64,000 nucleotides of DNA from Sphingomicrobium lutaoense. Lineage in GTDB: Bacteria; Pseudomonadota; Alphaproteobacteria; Sphingomonadales; Sphingomonadaceae. The notes beneath the pieces are model-generated. The model did not search any database. It had not been told where the DNA came from and was given only the letters and a program-made list of their open reading frames with translations. Location: positions 186,001-250,000 of the forward strand of contig NZ_JACICF010000002.1 of NCBI RefSeq assembly GCF_014195685.1. The letters run 5' to 3'. The stretch's first letter is position 1. Each line of letters begins with the position of its first letter. The translations under genes and the position numbers were made by a program. Shown here piece after piece: positions 9,440 through 17,610 of the stretch.

Positions 9440-10579
9440 ATGACGTCATTGTTCCAGGCATTATTGTGGGGCAGCTCGCTCATTGCGTCCTCGATGGCAT
9501 CGACCTCGATCGGCGCGAGCGAGAAGGAACTGGTGAAGAGCAGCGCGCCGCCTGCTTCGGTGACCATCACGCTTTCACAGGGCATCACCGCTACCGATCG
9601 CGCCTATGCGCCGATGGAGCAGTCCGCCGACCAAGCCGTCCAGGCACTCAATGCCGACATCCTCGACCGGGTGCGCAGCTTCGAGGGCATTTCGGGCATT
9701 GCGGTCAAGTCGATCGACGATGGCTGGGAAGCCGGCTGGCGTCCCGAACGGCTGTTCCCGCAGCAGTCGGTGTCGAAGCTGTGGGTCGCGCTGACCGCGA
9801 TGGACGCGGTCGACAAGGGCCAGATCAACCTGTCCAAACAGGTGCGCCTCGACCGCAACGACCTCACCCTCTGGAGCCGCCAGACCGCCAGCGCGGTGCT
9901 TCGCGGCAACTATGTGAAATCGCTCGACGAACTGCTCTACGACGCACTGGTGATGAGCGACAATCACGCCAACGACAAATTGATGCGCGAAGTCGGCGGA
10001 CCCGAGGCGGTTCGCGCTACCATCGCCGCCAAGGGCCTCGGCCCGATCCGCTTCTACGAAGGCGAACGCGCACTCCAGTCGAAGATCGCGGGGCTCGACT
10101 GGGATCCATCCTATTCGATCGGCAACAATTTCAGCGCCGCCCGCGCGCGCCTGCCCGACACGGTGCGCCGCGCGGCCTTCGACCGCTATATCGACGATCC
10201 CTATGACGGCGCCGCGCCGATCGCGATCGCCCGCGCACTGGCGCGGCTCGAGAATGGCGAGCTTCTCTCACCCCATTCGACCGCCAAGCTGCTTACGACG
10301 ATGGGCATGGCCAAGACCGGGCGCCTGCGCGTCAAGGCGGGGCTCAAGCCGGGCTGGACCTGGAACCACAAGACCGGCACCGGACAGAATTATCGTGGCC
10401 GGGTGGGCGGTCTCAACGACATCGGCATCCTCACCGCGCCCAATGGCAAGAGCTATGCGATCGCGGTGATGACCATCCCCAATTCGACCGACGGCAGCGC
10501 CCAGGACCTGATGCGCGACATCGGCCGCATGGTGATCGAGCATCATGAACGCCACGAACGCGGTGCCTACACGCTCTAG
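9440..10579 (+). CDS. Serine hydrolase, class A beta-lactamase-like
   Basis: 379 residues with a hydrophobic N-terminus (probable signal sequence, about residues 1-26). The penicilloyl-serine transferase motifs are in order: SxxK as SVSK near residue 110, SDN as MSDNHAND near 173, and KTG as HKTGTG near 311, so it should form an acyl-serine intermediate. It is about 90 residues longer than a typical class A beta-lactamase, and the canonical omega-loop ExxxN glutamate is not obvious to me, so it may be a peptidoglycan-related hydrolase rather than an antibiotic-resistance enzyme. An AAAGGAGAG lies 11 bases before the ATG, and the AT-rich 9365-9420 segment is the likely promoter. The stop shares CTAG with the convergent dioxygenase gene. 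Confidence 0.8.
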   Translation: MTSLFQALLWGSSLIASSMASTSIGASEKELVKSSAPPASVTITLSQGITATDRAYAPMEQSADQAVQALNADILDRVRSFEGISGIAVKSIDDGWEAGWRPERLFPQQSVSKLWVALTAMDAVDKGQINLSKQVRLDRNDLTLWSRQTASAVLRGNYVKSLDELLYDALVMSDNHANDKLMREVGGPEAVRATIAAKGLGPIRFYEGERALQSKIAGLDWDPSYSIGNNFSAARARLPDTVRRAAFDRYIDDPYDGAAPIAIARALARLENGELLSPHSTAKLLTTMGMAKTGRLRVKAGLKPGWTWNHKTGTGQNYRGRVGGLNDIGILTAPNGKSYAIAVMTIPNSTDGSAQDLMRDIGRMVIEHHERHERGAYTL

Positions 10580-11469
10580 GCGCCCAGCACCGCTTCGTCG
10601 CCTTCCTCCTCGAACTTGAGCGGGATCTTGAGATAGCGCACGCCGTTCGCTTCGGCGGGCGGCAGGCGGCCCGCGCGCATATTGACCTGGATCGAGGGCA
10701 TGATGAGGTCGGGCGCGCTCAAGGTCGCATCACGCGCTTCGCGCATCGCCACGAATTCATCCTCGCTCACCCCTTCATGGACATGGCGGTTGGTAGCCTT
10801 CTGTTCGGCGACGCTGCTTTCCCAGGCATATTCGTCGCGCCCCGGTGCCTTGTAGTCGTGGCACATGAACAGCCGCGTCTCGGGCGGAAGCGACAGGATC
10901 TTCTGGATCGAGCGATAAAGCGTCCGCGCATCCCCGCCCGGAAAATCGGCGCGCGCGGTGCCATAGTCGGGCATGAACAGCGTGTCGCCGACGAACACCG
11001 CATCCCCCACGCGATAGGCCATGTCGGCAGGCGTATGGCCCGGCACATGCATCACGTGGATGCGCATTTCGCCCACCTCGATGACATCGCCGTCCTTGAG
11101 CAACAGATCGAAGTCCGACCCGTCGCCCTTGACGTCATCGGCCTGGAAAATGGGGCGAAAGATGGTCTGCACCTGCTTCACCTGCTCGCCGATCGCGATC
11201 TGCGCGCCGGTCTTCGCCTTGATCAGCGGCGCGCCCGACAGGTGATCGGCATGGACATGGGTTTCCAGCGTCCATTCGATGGTGACTTGCTGTTCGCGCG
11301 CCGCCTCGAGCACTTCGTCGACCGAGTGGGTCCCCACCTTGCCCGCCGCGGCGTCATAGTCGAGCACCGGGTCGATCACCACGCCGCGCCGGCTCGCCGG
11401 ATCATGTACCAGGTAGGTCACCGTCTTGGTGGCTTCGTCGAAAAAGGCCTGGATCTGCGCTTCGGACAT
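10576..11469 (-). CDS. MBL-fold persulfide dioxygenase (ETHE1/Blh-like)
   Basis: 297-residue metallo-beta-lactamase-fold protein. The metal site reads THVHADHLSG, with further ligands in HVMHVPGHTPADMAY and VGDTLFMPDYGTARADFPGG; the last segment, with LFMCHDYKAPGRDEYAWESS, is typical of ETHE1-type persulfide dioxygenases, which oxidise glutathione persulfide to sulfite. The ATG at 11469 is preceded by AGAGG; a longer open frame upstream has no similarity. It diverges from a TauE/SafE sulfite-exporter-type gene 170 bases away, a logical pair: one makes sulfite, the other can remove it. No rhodanese domain is fused. Confidence 0.88.
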   Translation of the reverse strand: MSEAQIQAFFDEATKTVTYLVHDPASRRGVVIDPVLDYDAAAGKVGTHSVDEVLEAAREQQVTIEWTLETHVHADHLSGAPLIKAKTGAQIAIGEQVKQVQTIFRPIFQADDVKGDGSDFDLLLKDGDVIEVGEMRIHVMHVPGHTPADMAYRVGDAVFVGDTLFMPDYGTARADFPGGDARTLYRSIQKILSLPPETRLFMCHDYKAPGRDEYAWESSVAEQKATNRHVHEGVSEDEFVAMREARDATLSAPDLIMPSIQVNMRAGRLPPAEANGVRYLKIPLKFEEEGDEAVLGA

Positions 11470-11639
11470 GGGAAACCTCTCTTGACCCCGTTCAGGCAAT
11501 GGCGGATTCCATCGGTCATCTTGGGGAGACCGCAGATTCACCGCTCGTACGGACAATGCAACAGGCGACCGCCGGTTGCCTCGCTCGCATCCCGCGTCAG
11601 CATAGCGCATCGCCCGTCCGGCCGACACGGGCGGAGCGG

Positions 11640-12401
11640 ATGATCGACATGCTGCTCGCCGCATCGGGCGGACTTGCCGTCGCGTTCAGCCTCGCGCTGG
11701 TCGGCGGGGGCGGCTCGATCCTTGCCACGCCCTTTCTAGCCTATGTCATCGGCCTGCCGCCTCATGCCGCGATCGGCACCAGCGCGGTCGGAGTGGGCGC
11801 CAATGCGGCGATCGGCCTCTTCGGCAAGGCACGCGACGGCGCGGTGAGCTGGTCGTGCGGCCTGACCTTCGCCGCGGCGGGAGTGACCGGCGCAGTGGCA
11901 GGCGCGGCGGCGGGCAAGGCCACGGACGGCGAGATGCTGCTGGGATTCTTCGCGCTTCTCATGCTGGTCGTCGCCACGCTCATGCTCCGCCGCAAGGAAC
12001 GGCCGCCCGGCGGAGAGATCCGCCTCGGGCGCCACAATGTGCTCCAGCTCCTCGGCTATGGCCTCGGCACTGGTCTGCTCGCCGGATTCTTCGGGATCGG
12101 CGGCGGCTTTCTCATCGTTCCCGGCCTCATGGCGGCAACCGCCATGCCGATCTTCAATGCGATGGCGACCAGCCTCGTCGGGGTGACCGCACTCGGGGCG
12201 ACCACCGCGACCAGCTATGCCTTCTCGGGGCTTGTCGACTGGGGCGTTGCCGCTGCCTTCATCGCGGGCGGCTTCATCGGCAGCGCGTTGGGACAGCGGC
12301 TCGCCAAGCGCCTCGCGGTCCGCAAGGGCGCGCTGACACGGATCTTTGCCGCGCTGATCTACGCGGTGGCGGCCTATATGCTGTGGCGCTGGGCCTCTTA
12401 G
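11640..12401 (+). CDS. TauE/SafE family membrane transporter
   Basis: 253-residue polytopic inner membrane protein with about seven or eight hydrophobic segments and the glycine-rich repeats of the family (LALVGGGGSILATPFLAYVI in the first half, GLLAGFFGIGGGFLIVPGLM in the second). Members export sulfite, sulfoacetate or related anions. The ATG at 11640 follows a GGAG-like stretch; a second ATG at 11649 is an alternative. Pairing with the divergent persulfide dioxygenase argues for sulfite or thiosulfate export. Its TAG stop overlaps the TAA of the convergent flavoprotein gene (TTAG at 12398). Confidence 0.88.
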   Translation: MIDMLLAASGGLAVAFSLALVGGGGSILATPFLAYVIGLPPHAAIGTSAVGVGANAAIGLFGKARDGAVSWSCGLTFAAAGVTGAVAGAAAGKATDGEMLLGFFALLMLVVATLMLRRKERPPGGEIRLGRHNVLQLLGYGLGTGLLAGFFGIGGGFLIVPGLMAATAMPIFNAMATSLVGVTALGATTATSYAFSGLVDWGVAAAFIAGGFIGSALGQRLAKRLAVRKGALTRIFAALIYAVAAYMLWRWAS

Positions 12402-13573
12402 GCGGCTTCGCCTGCGGCGACGCCGCTTGCCCAGGCCCATTGGAAATTATAGCCGCCGAGCCAGCCGGTGACGTCAACCGCTTCGCCGATCACGAACAGG
12501 CCGGGCACGCGCCTTGCTTCCATGGTGCGCGAGGACAGTTCGTCGGTCGAAATGCCGCCCACCGTGACTTCGGCCTTGGCAAAGCCCTCGCTGCCATTGG
12601 GAATGAAACGCCACTTCGCCAGCCGTTCGGCGAAGGTCTCGAGCTCGCGGTCGGCGATCGAGTGGAGCGGACCGTCGCGACCCAGCCTTTCGCACAGAGC
12701 CTCGGCAAGCCTTCCCGGCAGATGCTCGGACAGCAGCCGCCCGAGCGAGCGCTTGGGAAAGGCGCGCTTGGCCTCGACCAGCCAGTCGCGGGAGCAGTCG
12801 GGAAGGAAATCGACATGGATCGCTTCGCCATTGCCCCGCCAATAACTCGATACCTGCAGGATCGCGGGTCCCGACAGGCCGCGATGGGTGAACAACGCGG
12901 CTTCGCGAAAGGGCGGGCCGCGCTCGGCCACGGCTTCGACCGGCGCGGCGACGCCCGACAATTGCTTGAACATCGCCTGGTCGGGAGCGAGCTTCAGCGG
13001 GACCAACGCGGGGCGCGGCTCGACGATCTTGAGCCCGTGCGAACGCGCCAGGTCATAGGCAAAGCCGGTTGCGCCCAGCTTGGGGATCGACGGCCCGCCG
13101 GTCGCGAGGATGAGCGAATCGCAGCGAACCGATTGCGTCCCCAGCCGGACTTCGAACCCCTCTCCCTCGCGCGTGACCTCGGGTGCATCGCCGAAATGCG
13201 TCTCCACTCCGGCGGCTCGGCATTCCTCCAGGAGCATCGCGACGATCTGCTTGGCCGACCCGTCGCAGAACAGCTGCCCGAGCGTCTTCTCGTGCCAGGC
13301 TATGCCATGCCTCTCGACCAGTGCGATGAAGTCGGCGGGCGTGTAGCGCGCGAGCGCCGACTTGGCGAAATGAGGATTGGCCGAAAGATAGTTGGCGGGG
13401 CCCGCGTGGATGTTGGTGAAATTGCACCGCCCCCCGCCCGAGATCAGGATCTTGCGCCCCGGCTCGCCATTATGATCGACCAGCAGCACGCGCCGCCCGC
13501 GCGCGCCCGCCGTCATGGCAGCCATCAGCCCCGCGGCACCGGCGCCCAGCACGATGATGTCGAACCTTTTCAC
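12398..13573 (-). CDS. NAD(P)/FAD-dependent oxidoreductase, HI0933/BaiN family
   Basis: 391-residue flavoprotein of the HI0933-like family. The N-terminal FAD-binding motif is IIVLGAGAAGLMAAMTAGAR; the family blocks GRKILISGGGRCNFTNIHAG, ALILATGGPSIPKLGATGF-type region, and the C-terminal GLFVIGEAVDVTGWLGGYNF are present. The physiological reaction is not known for most members. The start is taken as GTG at 13573 (V-K-R-F-D-I-I), where similarity begins, since no ATG lies nearby in frame; a more distal start is possible but would run into the trp leader region. Confidence 0.87.
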   Translation of the reverse strand: MKRFDIIVLGAGAAGLMAAMTAGARGRRVLLVDHNGEPGRKILISGGGRCNFTNIHAGPANYLSANPHFAKSALARYTPADFIALVERHGIAWHEKTLGQLFCDGSAKQIVAMLLEECRAAGVETHFGDAPEVTREGEGFEVRLGTQSVRCDSLILATGGPSIPKLGATGFAYDLARSHGLKIVEPRPALVPLKLAPDQAMFKQLSGVAAPVEAVAERGPPFREAALFTHRGLSGPAILQVSSYWRGNGEAIHVDFLPDCSRDWLVEAKRAFPKRSLGRLLSEHLPGRLAEALCERLGRDGPLHSIADRELETFAERLAKWRFIPNGSEGFAKAEVTVGGISTDELSSRTMEARRVPGLFVIGEAVDVTGWLGGYNFQWAWASGVAAGEAA

Positions 13574-13680
13574 CGGCCGTGCCAAAGAGGCAGCGGGGCG
13601 CAAGGTCAAGGGCCGCGTCGCTGCCCCACCCTTCGATTCACTGCTTGACTTGGCCCGCCGCCGCCGCAAAGGTCGCGCCC

Positions 13681-13770
13681 ATGTCCACGGTCAACCATCT
13701 CCCGACCCGTGCAGCCGCTTCGCTCGGCTGGTGGCGCACCATGTCCAACGACTGGCGCGCGCACGACTGA
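13681..13770 (+). CDS. trpL: trp operon leader peptide TrpL
   Basis: A 29-codon ORF with an AAAGG Shine-Dalgarno at 13667-13671. It carries tandem Trp codons 17-18 (13729-13734) in the context GWWRT, and a third Trp codon at 25 (13753-13755), an extreme excess for so short a peptide. E. coli TrpL also contains GWWRT. A hairpin (GCCT/AGGC, 13775-13788) and an intrinsic terminator (13800-13822) follow, the layout of a ribosome-mediated attenuator: with charged tRNA-Trp scarce, the ribosome should stall at the Trp codons and prevent terminator formation. A TTGACT at 13645 is a possible -35 element. The next large gene is trpD, not trpE. Confidence 0.85.
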   Translation: MSTVNHLPTRAAASLGWWRTMSNDWRAHD

Positions 13771-13799
13771 TTCTGCCTCCCCATAGGCAAGCAAGTGAC

Positions 13800-13822
13800 G
13801 CCCGCCACCGAGCGGGCTTTTT
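13800..13822 (+). terminator. trp attenuator terminator
   Basis: GCCCGC (13800-13805), a six-base loop, then GCGGGC (13812-13817) followed directly by five T. It lies 30 bases after the leader peptide stop and 187 bases before trpD, so it can only act as a leader terminator controlling the trpD-CF-B-A operon. A competing weaker hairpin sits at 13775-13788. Confidence 0.85.
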
Positions 13823-13856
13823 CATGCCCGCTTTCCCTCTTCCTCCCAGGAAAATG

Positions 13857-13928
13857 ATGAAAGTGACGCCTGTGAAGATCAGCTCGCATCCGCTCCATCC
13901 CCCCGGCCTGCGATGGCCTTGGGCCTGA
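13857..13928 (+). CDS. Second Trp-codon mini-ORF in the trp leader
   Basis: A 23-codon ORF (ATG at 13857; another ATG is one codon upstream) with an AGGAA Shine-Dalgarno at 13848-13852. It ends in Leu-Arg-Trp-Pro-Trp-Ala-stop, so two of its last three residues are Trp (codons at 13914 and 13920). It lies after the attenuator terminator and before trpD (ATG 14010). A GC-rich potential hairpin follows at about 13939-13955 but without a T-run. It could be a second regulatory leader peptide or chance; placement, ribosome-binding site and Trp content favour a role. Confidence 0.5.
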   Translation: MKVTPVKISSHPLHPPGLRWPWA

Positions 13929-14009
13929 AGTCTCATCCAAGCGCGCCCGGCGCGCCCGCGGCGTCATGCCGTCACACCCGAATAGACTGATTTTCCAAGG
14001 ATATTTCCC

Positions 14010-15071
14010 ATGTTGCAGACCAAGATTCCCCCGCGCCAGCATCTTCCGCTCGATCGCGGGCCCGTCCCCAATCCGCTCCCCAGCCTCCTGTCGGGAGAGG
14101 ATCTTCCCGCCGCCGATGCGGGGCATCTTTTCGAGCGGCTGGTGCTCGGCAAGCTCCAGCCCGCCGAAATCGCGGGCATGCTGGTCGCGCTTCGCATGAA
14201 GGGCGAAACCGCCGAGGAAATGATCGGCGCCGCCCGCGCGCTCTCCGCCGCGGCCGAGCCTTTCGACCGACCCGACTATCTGTTCGGCGACTGTTGCGGC
14301 ACCGGCGGCGATGGCTCGGGCCTCATCAATGTCTCGACCGCGGCGGCCTTCGTCGCGGCAGCCTGCGGCCTGCCGGTCGCCAAGCATGGCAACCGTTCGG
14401 TAAGTTCGAAATGCGGATCGGCCGATGTCCTCGAAGCGCTGGGCTGCAATCTCGACGTAAGCGCCGCAAGAGCCCGCACCCTGCTCGACGAAACGGGCTT
14501 CTGCTTCCTCTTCGCGCCTGCCTATCACCCGGGAATGAAACATGCCGGGCCCGTGCGAAAGCAGCTGGCCGTTCCCACGGTGATGAATCTGCTTGGCCCC
14601 TGTATCAATCCGGCGCGCCCGCGGGTGCAGTTGATGGGCGTGGCCGACCCCACCGTGATGCGGCACATTGCCCGAACGCTCCAGGCGCAGGGTGTCGAGG
14701 AAGCGCTGGTGGTCCATGGCTCGGGGCTCGACGAGATTGCCCTCCATGGCAACACGAGGGCGATCCGCCTGTCGGGCGGCGAACTCACCGACCTCACCAT
14801 CGCGCCCGAGGATGCGGGGATCGAACCTGCCCCGCTCAAGGTGCTCGCGGGCGGCGATGCCGGGGAAAATGCCGCTCGCCTGCGCGCATTGCTCGCGGGG
14901 CGCGGAGCTTCGGCGGACAATGACATCGTGATCATCAATGCCGCGGGGCTGCTGATGGTGGCGGGGCTGGCCGACGACTTGCGCCACGGCGCCGATATGG
15001 CCCGTGACGCGCTTCTCTCGGGCGACGCAGGCAGGGTGCTCGCTCGCTATGCCGAGGCATCGCATGGCTGA
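14010..15071 (+). CDS. trpD: Anthranilate phosphoribosyltransferase
   Basis: Second step of tryptophan synthesis: joins anthranilate to PRPP to give phosphoribosylanthranilate. 353 residues; the diagnostic CGTGGDGSGLINVSTAAAFV (PRPP-binding), KHGNRSVSSKCGSADVLEAL and FLFAPAYHPGMKHAGPVRK blocks are intact. The N-terminus LPSLLSGEDLPAADAGHLFE is the usual helical domain. It stands alone, with no TrpG glutamine-amidotransferase domain fused. The ATG at 14010 follows an AAGGA at 13997-14001. It is the first structural gene after the attenuator; trpE and trpG are not in the window. It overlaps trpCF by eight bases. Confidence 0.96.
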   Translation: MLQTKIPPRQHLPLDRGPVPNPLPSLLSGEDLPAADAGHLFERLVLGKLQPAEIAGMLVALRMKGETAEEMIGAARALSAAAEPFDRPDYLFGDCCGTGGDGSGLINVSTAAAFVAAACGLPVAKHGNRSVSSKCGSADVLEALGCNLDVSAARARTLLDETGFCFLFAPAYHPGMKHAGPVRKQLAVPTVMNLLGPCINPARPRVQLMGVADPTVMRHIARTLQAQGVEEALVVHGSGLDEIALHGNTRAIRLSGGELTDLTIAPEDAGIEPAPLKVLAGGDAGENAARLRALLAGRGASADNDIVIINAAGLLMVAGLADDLRHGADMARDALLSGDAGRVLARYAEASHG

Positions 15072-16425
15072 CGTCCTCGACAGGATCGTCGCGCGCAAGC
15101 GCGTCGAGGTCGCCGACCGGCTGGGCGGCAGGGCGATCGACGCCCCGCCGACCCGGCGCAGCCTGCGGGCTGCGCTGGCCCGGCCCGGCGCGCGCTTCCT
15201 CATGGAGATCAAGCCGCGCAGCCCCTCGGGCCATGTCGCGGCCCACTCCCCCGCCGCTGCTCTCGAGGCCTATCGACCCGTCGCCGATGCGATCAGCATC
15301 CTCACCGACGAGCATGATTTCGGCGGCTCGCTCGAGCTGCTTCGCGTGCTGCGCGAAAAATATGACGGCCCGATCCTCGCCAAGGATTTCATCGTCAGCC
15401 CCCTGCAGGTGCGCGAGGCTCGTGCCTCGGGCGCCGATGCGGTGCTCTGTATGCTTTCGGTGCTGGGCGACGGAGAAGCCCGCGCGGTGATGGACGAAGC
15501 GGCCGGTCTCGGCATGGACGTGCTGGTCGAGGTGCATGACGAGCGGGAAAGCGCACGCGCGCTCGCGCTCGGCGCCGACCTGGTCGGCATCAACAATCGT
15601 GATCTCAAGAGCCTCGGCACCGACCTCGGCGTCACCGAACGGCTCGCTCCCTGCTTCCCCACATCCGTCTGCCTGCTCAGCGAAAGCGGCATCGCCGGCC
15701 GCGCCGACGTCGCTCGCCTCGCTCCGCTGGTCGATGGCTTTCTCGTCGGCAGCCACCTCATGGCCGCTCCCGACATCGCGCTCGCGGCAAGGAGCCTCGT
15801 CCATGGCCCGGTCAAGATCTGCGGCCATACCTGTGAGGAGGACGTCATGGCGGCAGCGCGCGCGGGTGCCACTCACGCAGGCTTCATCCTCGTGCCCGAA
15901 ACCCCCCGCGCCCTTTCGCTCGAAACCGCGATCAGCCTCGCCGCCACCGCCCGCAACGCCGGCCTAAAAACCGTCGCGGTCTTCCGCGATGCGCCGACCG
16001 CCCGCGTAATCGAGAGCGCCCGGCAAATGCAGGCCGACGCGGTCCAGCTTCACGGCAGCGAGAGCCAGGAGGAGGTCGCCGCACTTCGCGAAGCGCTTCC
16101 CGCTGGCTGCGAAATCTGGGCCGCCGTCGCAGTCGAGGGCGCGACTAGCCTCTTCCGTCCGGGCGCCGACCGGCTGCTGTTCGACCATGGCAAGGGCGGC
16201 ACGGGAACGCCCTTCGACTGGCGGCACATCGCGGCGCACCCCGGCCTTTCGACCGCCTTCATCGCGGGCGGGATCGGCCCGTCCAATGCACGCGCCGCCG
16301 CGCAGGTCGGAGCTTTCGGGCTCGACGTGGGTTCGAAAGTGGAGGCGCGACCGGGCCGGAAGGATGCCGATGCCCTGCGCGCCCTTTTTCACGCGTTGCG
16401 AACGCCGTGCCGGGGAGATTGCTAG
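15064..16425 (+). CDS. trpCF: Bifunctional indole-3-glycerol-phosphate synthase / phosphoribosylanthranilate isomerase
   Basis: 453 residues carrying two TIM barrels in the order IGPS (about 1-255) and PRAI (about 256-453), the arrangement and length of the E. coli TrpC protein. IGPS part: FLMEIKPRSPSGHV, ILAKDFIVSPLQVREARASG, LGADLVGINNRDLKSLGTDL, LLSESGIAGRADV. PRAI part: VKICGHTCEEDVMAAARAGA with the catalytic Cys, and LLFDHGKGGTGTPFDWRHIA with the catalytic Asp. Most alphaproteobacteria encode separate TrpC and TrpF, so the fusion is notable here. The ATG at 15064 overlaps trpD by eight bases; trpB starts on the base after its stop. Confidence 0.95.
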   Translation: MADVLDRIVARKRVEVADRLGGRAIDAPPTRRSLRAALARPGARFLMEIKPRSPSGHVAAHSPAAALEAYRPVADAISILTDEHDFGGSLELLRVLREKYDGPILAKDFIVSPLQVREARASGADAVLCMLSVLGDGEARAVMDEAAGLGMDVLVEVHDERESARALALGADLVGINNRDLKSLGTDLGVTERLAPCFPTSVCLLSESGIAGRADVARLAPLVDGFLVGSHLMAAPDIALAARSLVHGPVKICGHTCEEDVMAAARAGATHAGFILVPETPRALSLETAISLAATARNAGLKTVAVFRDAPTARVIESARQMQADAVQLHGSESQEEVAALREALPAGCEIWAAVAVEGATSLFRPGADRLLFDHGKGGTGTPFDWRHIAAHPGLSTAFIAGGIGPSNARAAAQVGAFGLDVGSKVEARPGRKDADALRALFHALRTPCRGDC

Positions 16426-17610
16426 ATGAAGATGGACGGCCGTTTCGGCGAATATGGCGGGGCCTATGTGCCCGAGATCCTCGTGCCCGCGCTCGAACAG
16501 CTCGAGGAAGCCTATCTCGCCGCGCTCGACGATCCGGGCTTTCTCGCGGACCTCGACATTCTTTTGAAAACCTATGCCGGGCGCCCCACGCCGATCACCC
16601 GCTGCCGCAATATCGGGTCGCGCGACGTGCGCCTCTATCTCAAGCGCGAGGATCTGCTCCACGGCGGCGCGCACAAGACCAACCAGGTGCTCGCCCAGGC
16701 GCTGCTCGCCAGCCGCATGGGCAAGAAAAGGCTGATCGCCGAGACGGGCGCAGGCCAGCATGGCGTGGCGACCGCGATGGCGGGCGCGCTCATGCAGATG
16801 GAGGTCTGCATCTATATGGGCGCCGCCGATGTCGAGCGGCAGAAACTCAATGTCTTCCGCATGGAATTGATGGGCGCCAGGGTGGTGCCGGTCGAAAATG
16901 GCGGACGCACCCTCAAGGACGCGGTGGGCGAGGCGCTACGCGACTGGTCGGCAAGTTTCGAGGACAGCCATTATCTTCTCGGCACCGCGGCGGGGCCGCA
17001 TCCCTTCCCCTCGATGGTGCGCGACTTCCAATCGGTGATCGGCCGCGAAGCGCGCGCCCAGCTGCACTCCTTCGAGGGGCGGCTCCCCGACCAGGTGATT
17101 GCCTGCGTGGGTGGCGGATCAAACGCGATCGGCATTTTCCACGCCTTCCGCAACGATGAGAATGTCGCCTTGATCGGCTGCGAAGCCGCGGGCAAGGGTC
17201 TCGACAGCCATGCCCATGGCGCGACTCTCGCGAGGGGACGGCGGGGCATCCTTCACGGCGCCGAGACCTTCCTCCTGCAGGACGAGGACGGCCAGGTCCG
17301 CGAAAGCTGGTCGATCTCGGCGGGGCTCGACTATCCCGCGGTCGGCCCCGAGCATGTCCACCTGATGGAAAGCGGGCGAGCTTCCTACGTGGGCGTCACC
17401 GACGAGGAAGCGCTTTCGGCCTTCCAGACCCTCGCGCGCAAGGAAGGCATTATCTGCGCCTTCGAAAGCGCCCATGCCCTCGCGCATGCCCTGAAGATGG
17501 TCGAAGAAGCCCAAGCGGCGGGAGAGGAACGGGTCATCCTCGTCAATCTCTCGGGTCGCGGCGACAAGGACATGGCGCAGGCGCAGCAACTTCTGGGAGA
17601 GAGCGAATGA
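16426..17610 (+). CDS. trpB: Tryptophan synthase beta subunit
   Basis: PLP enzyme condensing indole with serine to make tryptophan, in an alpha2-beta2 complex with TrpA. 394 residues. The PLP lysine is in [40 protein letters not shown] is the substrate carboxylate loop, and [15 protein letters not shown] the phosphate-binding loop of PLP. The ATG directly follows the TAG of trpCF (TAGATG), and its own stop overlaps trpA as ATGA, indicating tight coupling for stoichiometric subunit synthesis. Confidence 0.98.
   Translation: MKMDGRFGEYGGAYVPEILVPALEQLEEAYLAALDDPGFLADLDILLKTYAGRPTPITRCRNIGSRDVRLYLKREDLLHGGAHKTNQVLAQALLASRMGKKRLIAETGAGQHGVATAMAGALMQMEVCIYMGAADVERQKLNVFRMELMGARVVPVENGGRTLKDAVGEALRDWSASFEDSHYLLGTAAGPHPFPSMVRDFQSVIGREARAQLHSFEGRLPDQVIACVGGGSNAIGIFHAFRNDENVALIGCEAAGKGLDSHAHGATLARGRRGILHGAETFLLQDEDGQVRESWSISAGLDYPAVGPEHVHLMESGRASYVGVTDEEALSAFQTLARKEGIICAFESAHALAHALKMVEEAQAAGEERVILVNLSGRGDKDMAQAQQLLGESE

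Noticed and set aside
13939-13964. A second attenuator terminator after the Trp-Pro-Trp mini-ORF
   Set aside because: The sequence is GC-rich and can fold, but has no T-run and its stem is only about five pairs with alternatives.
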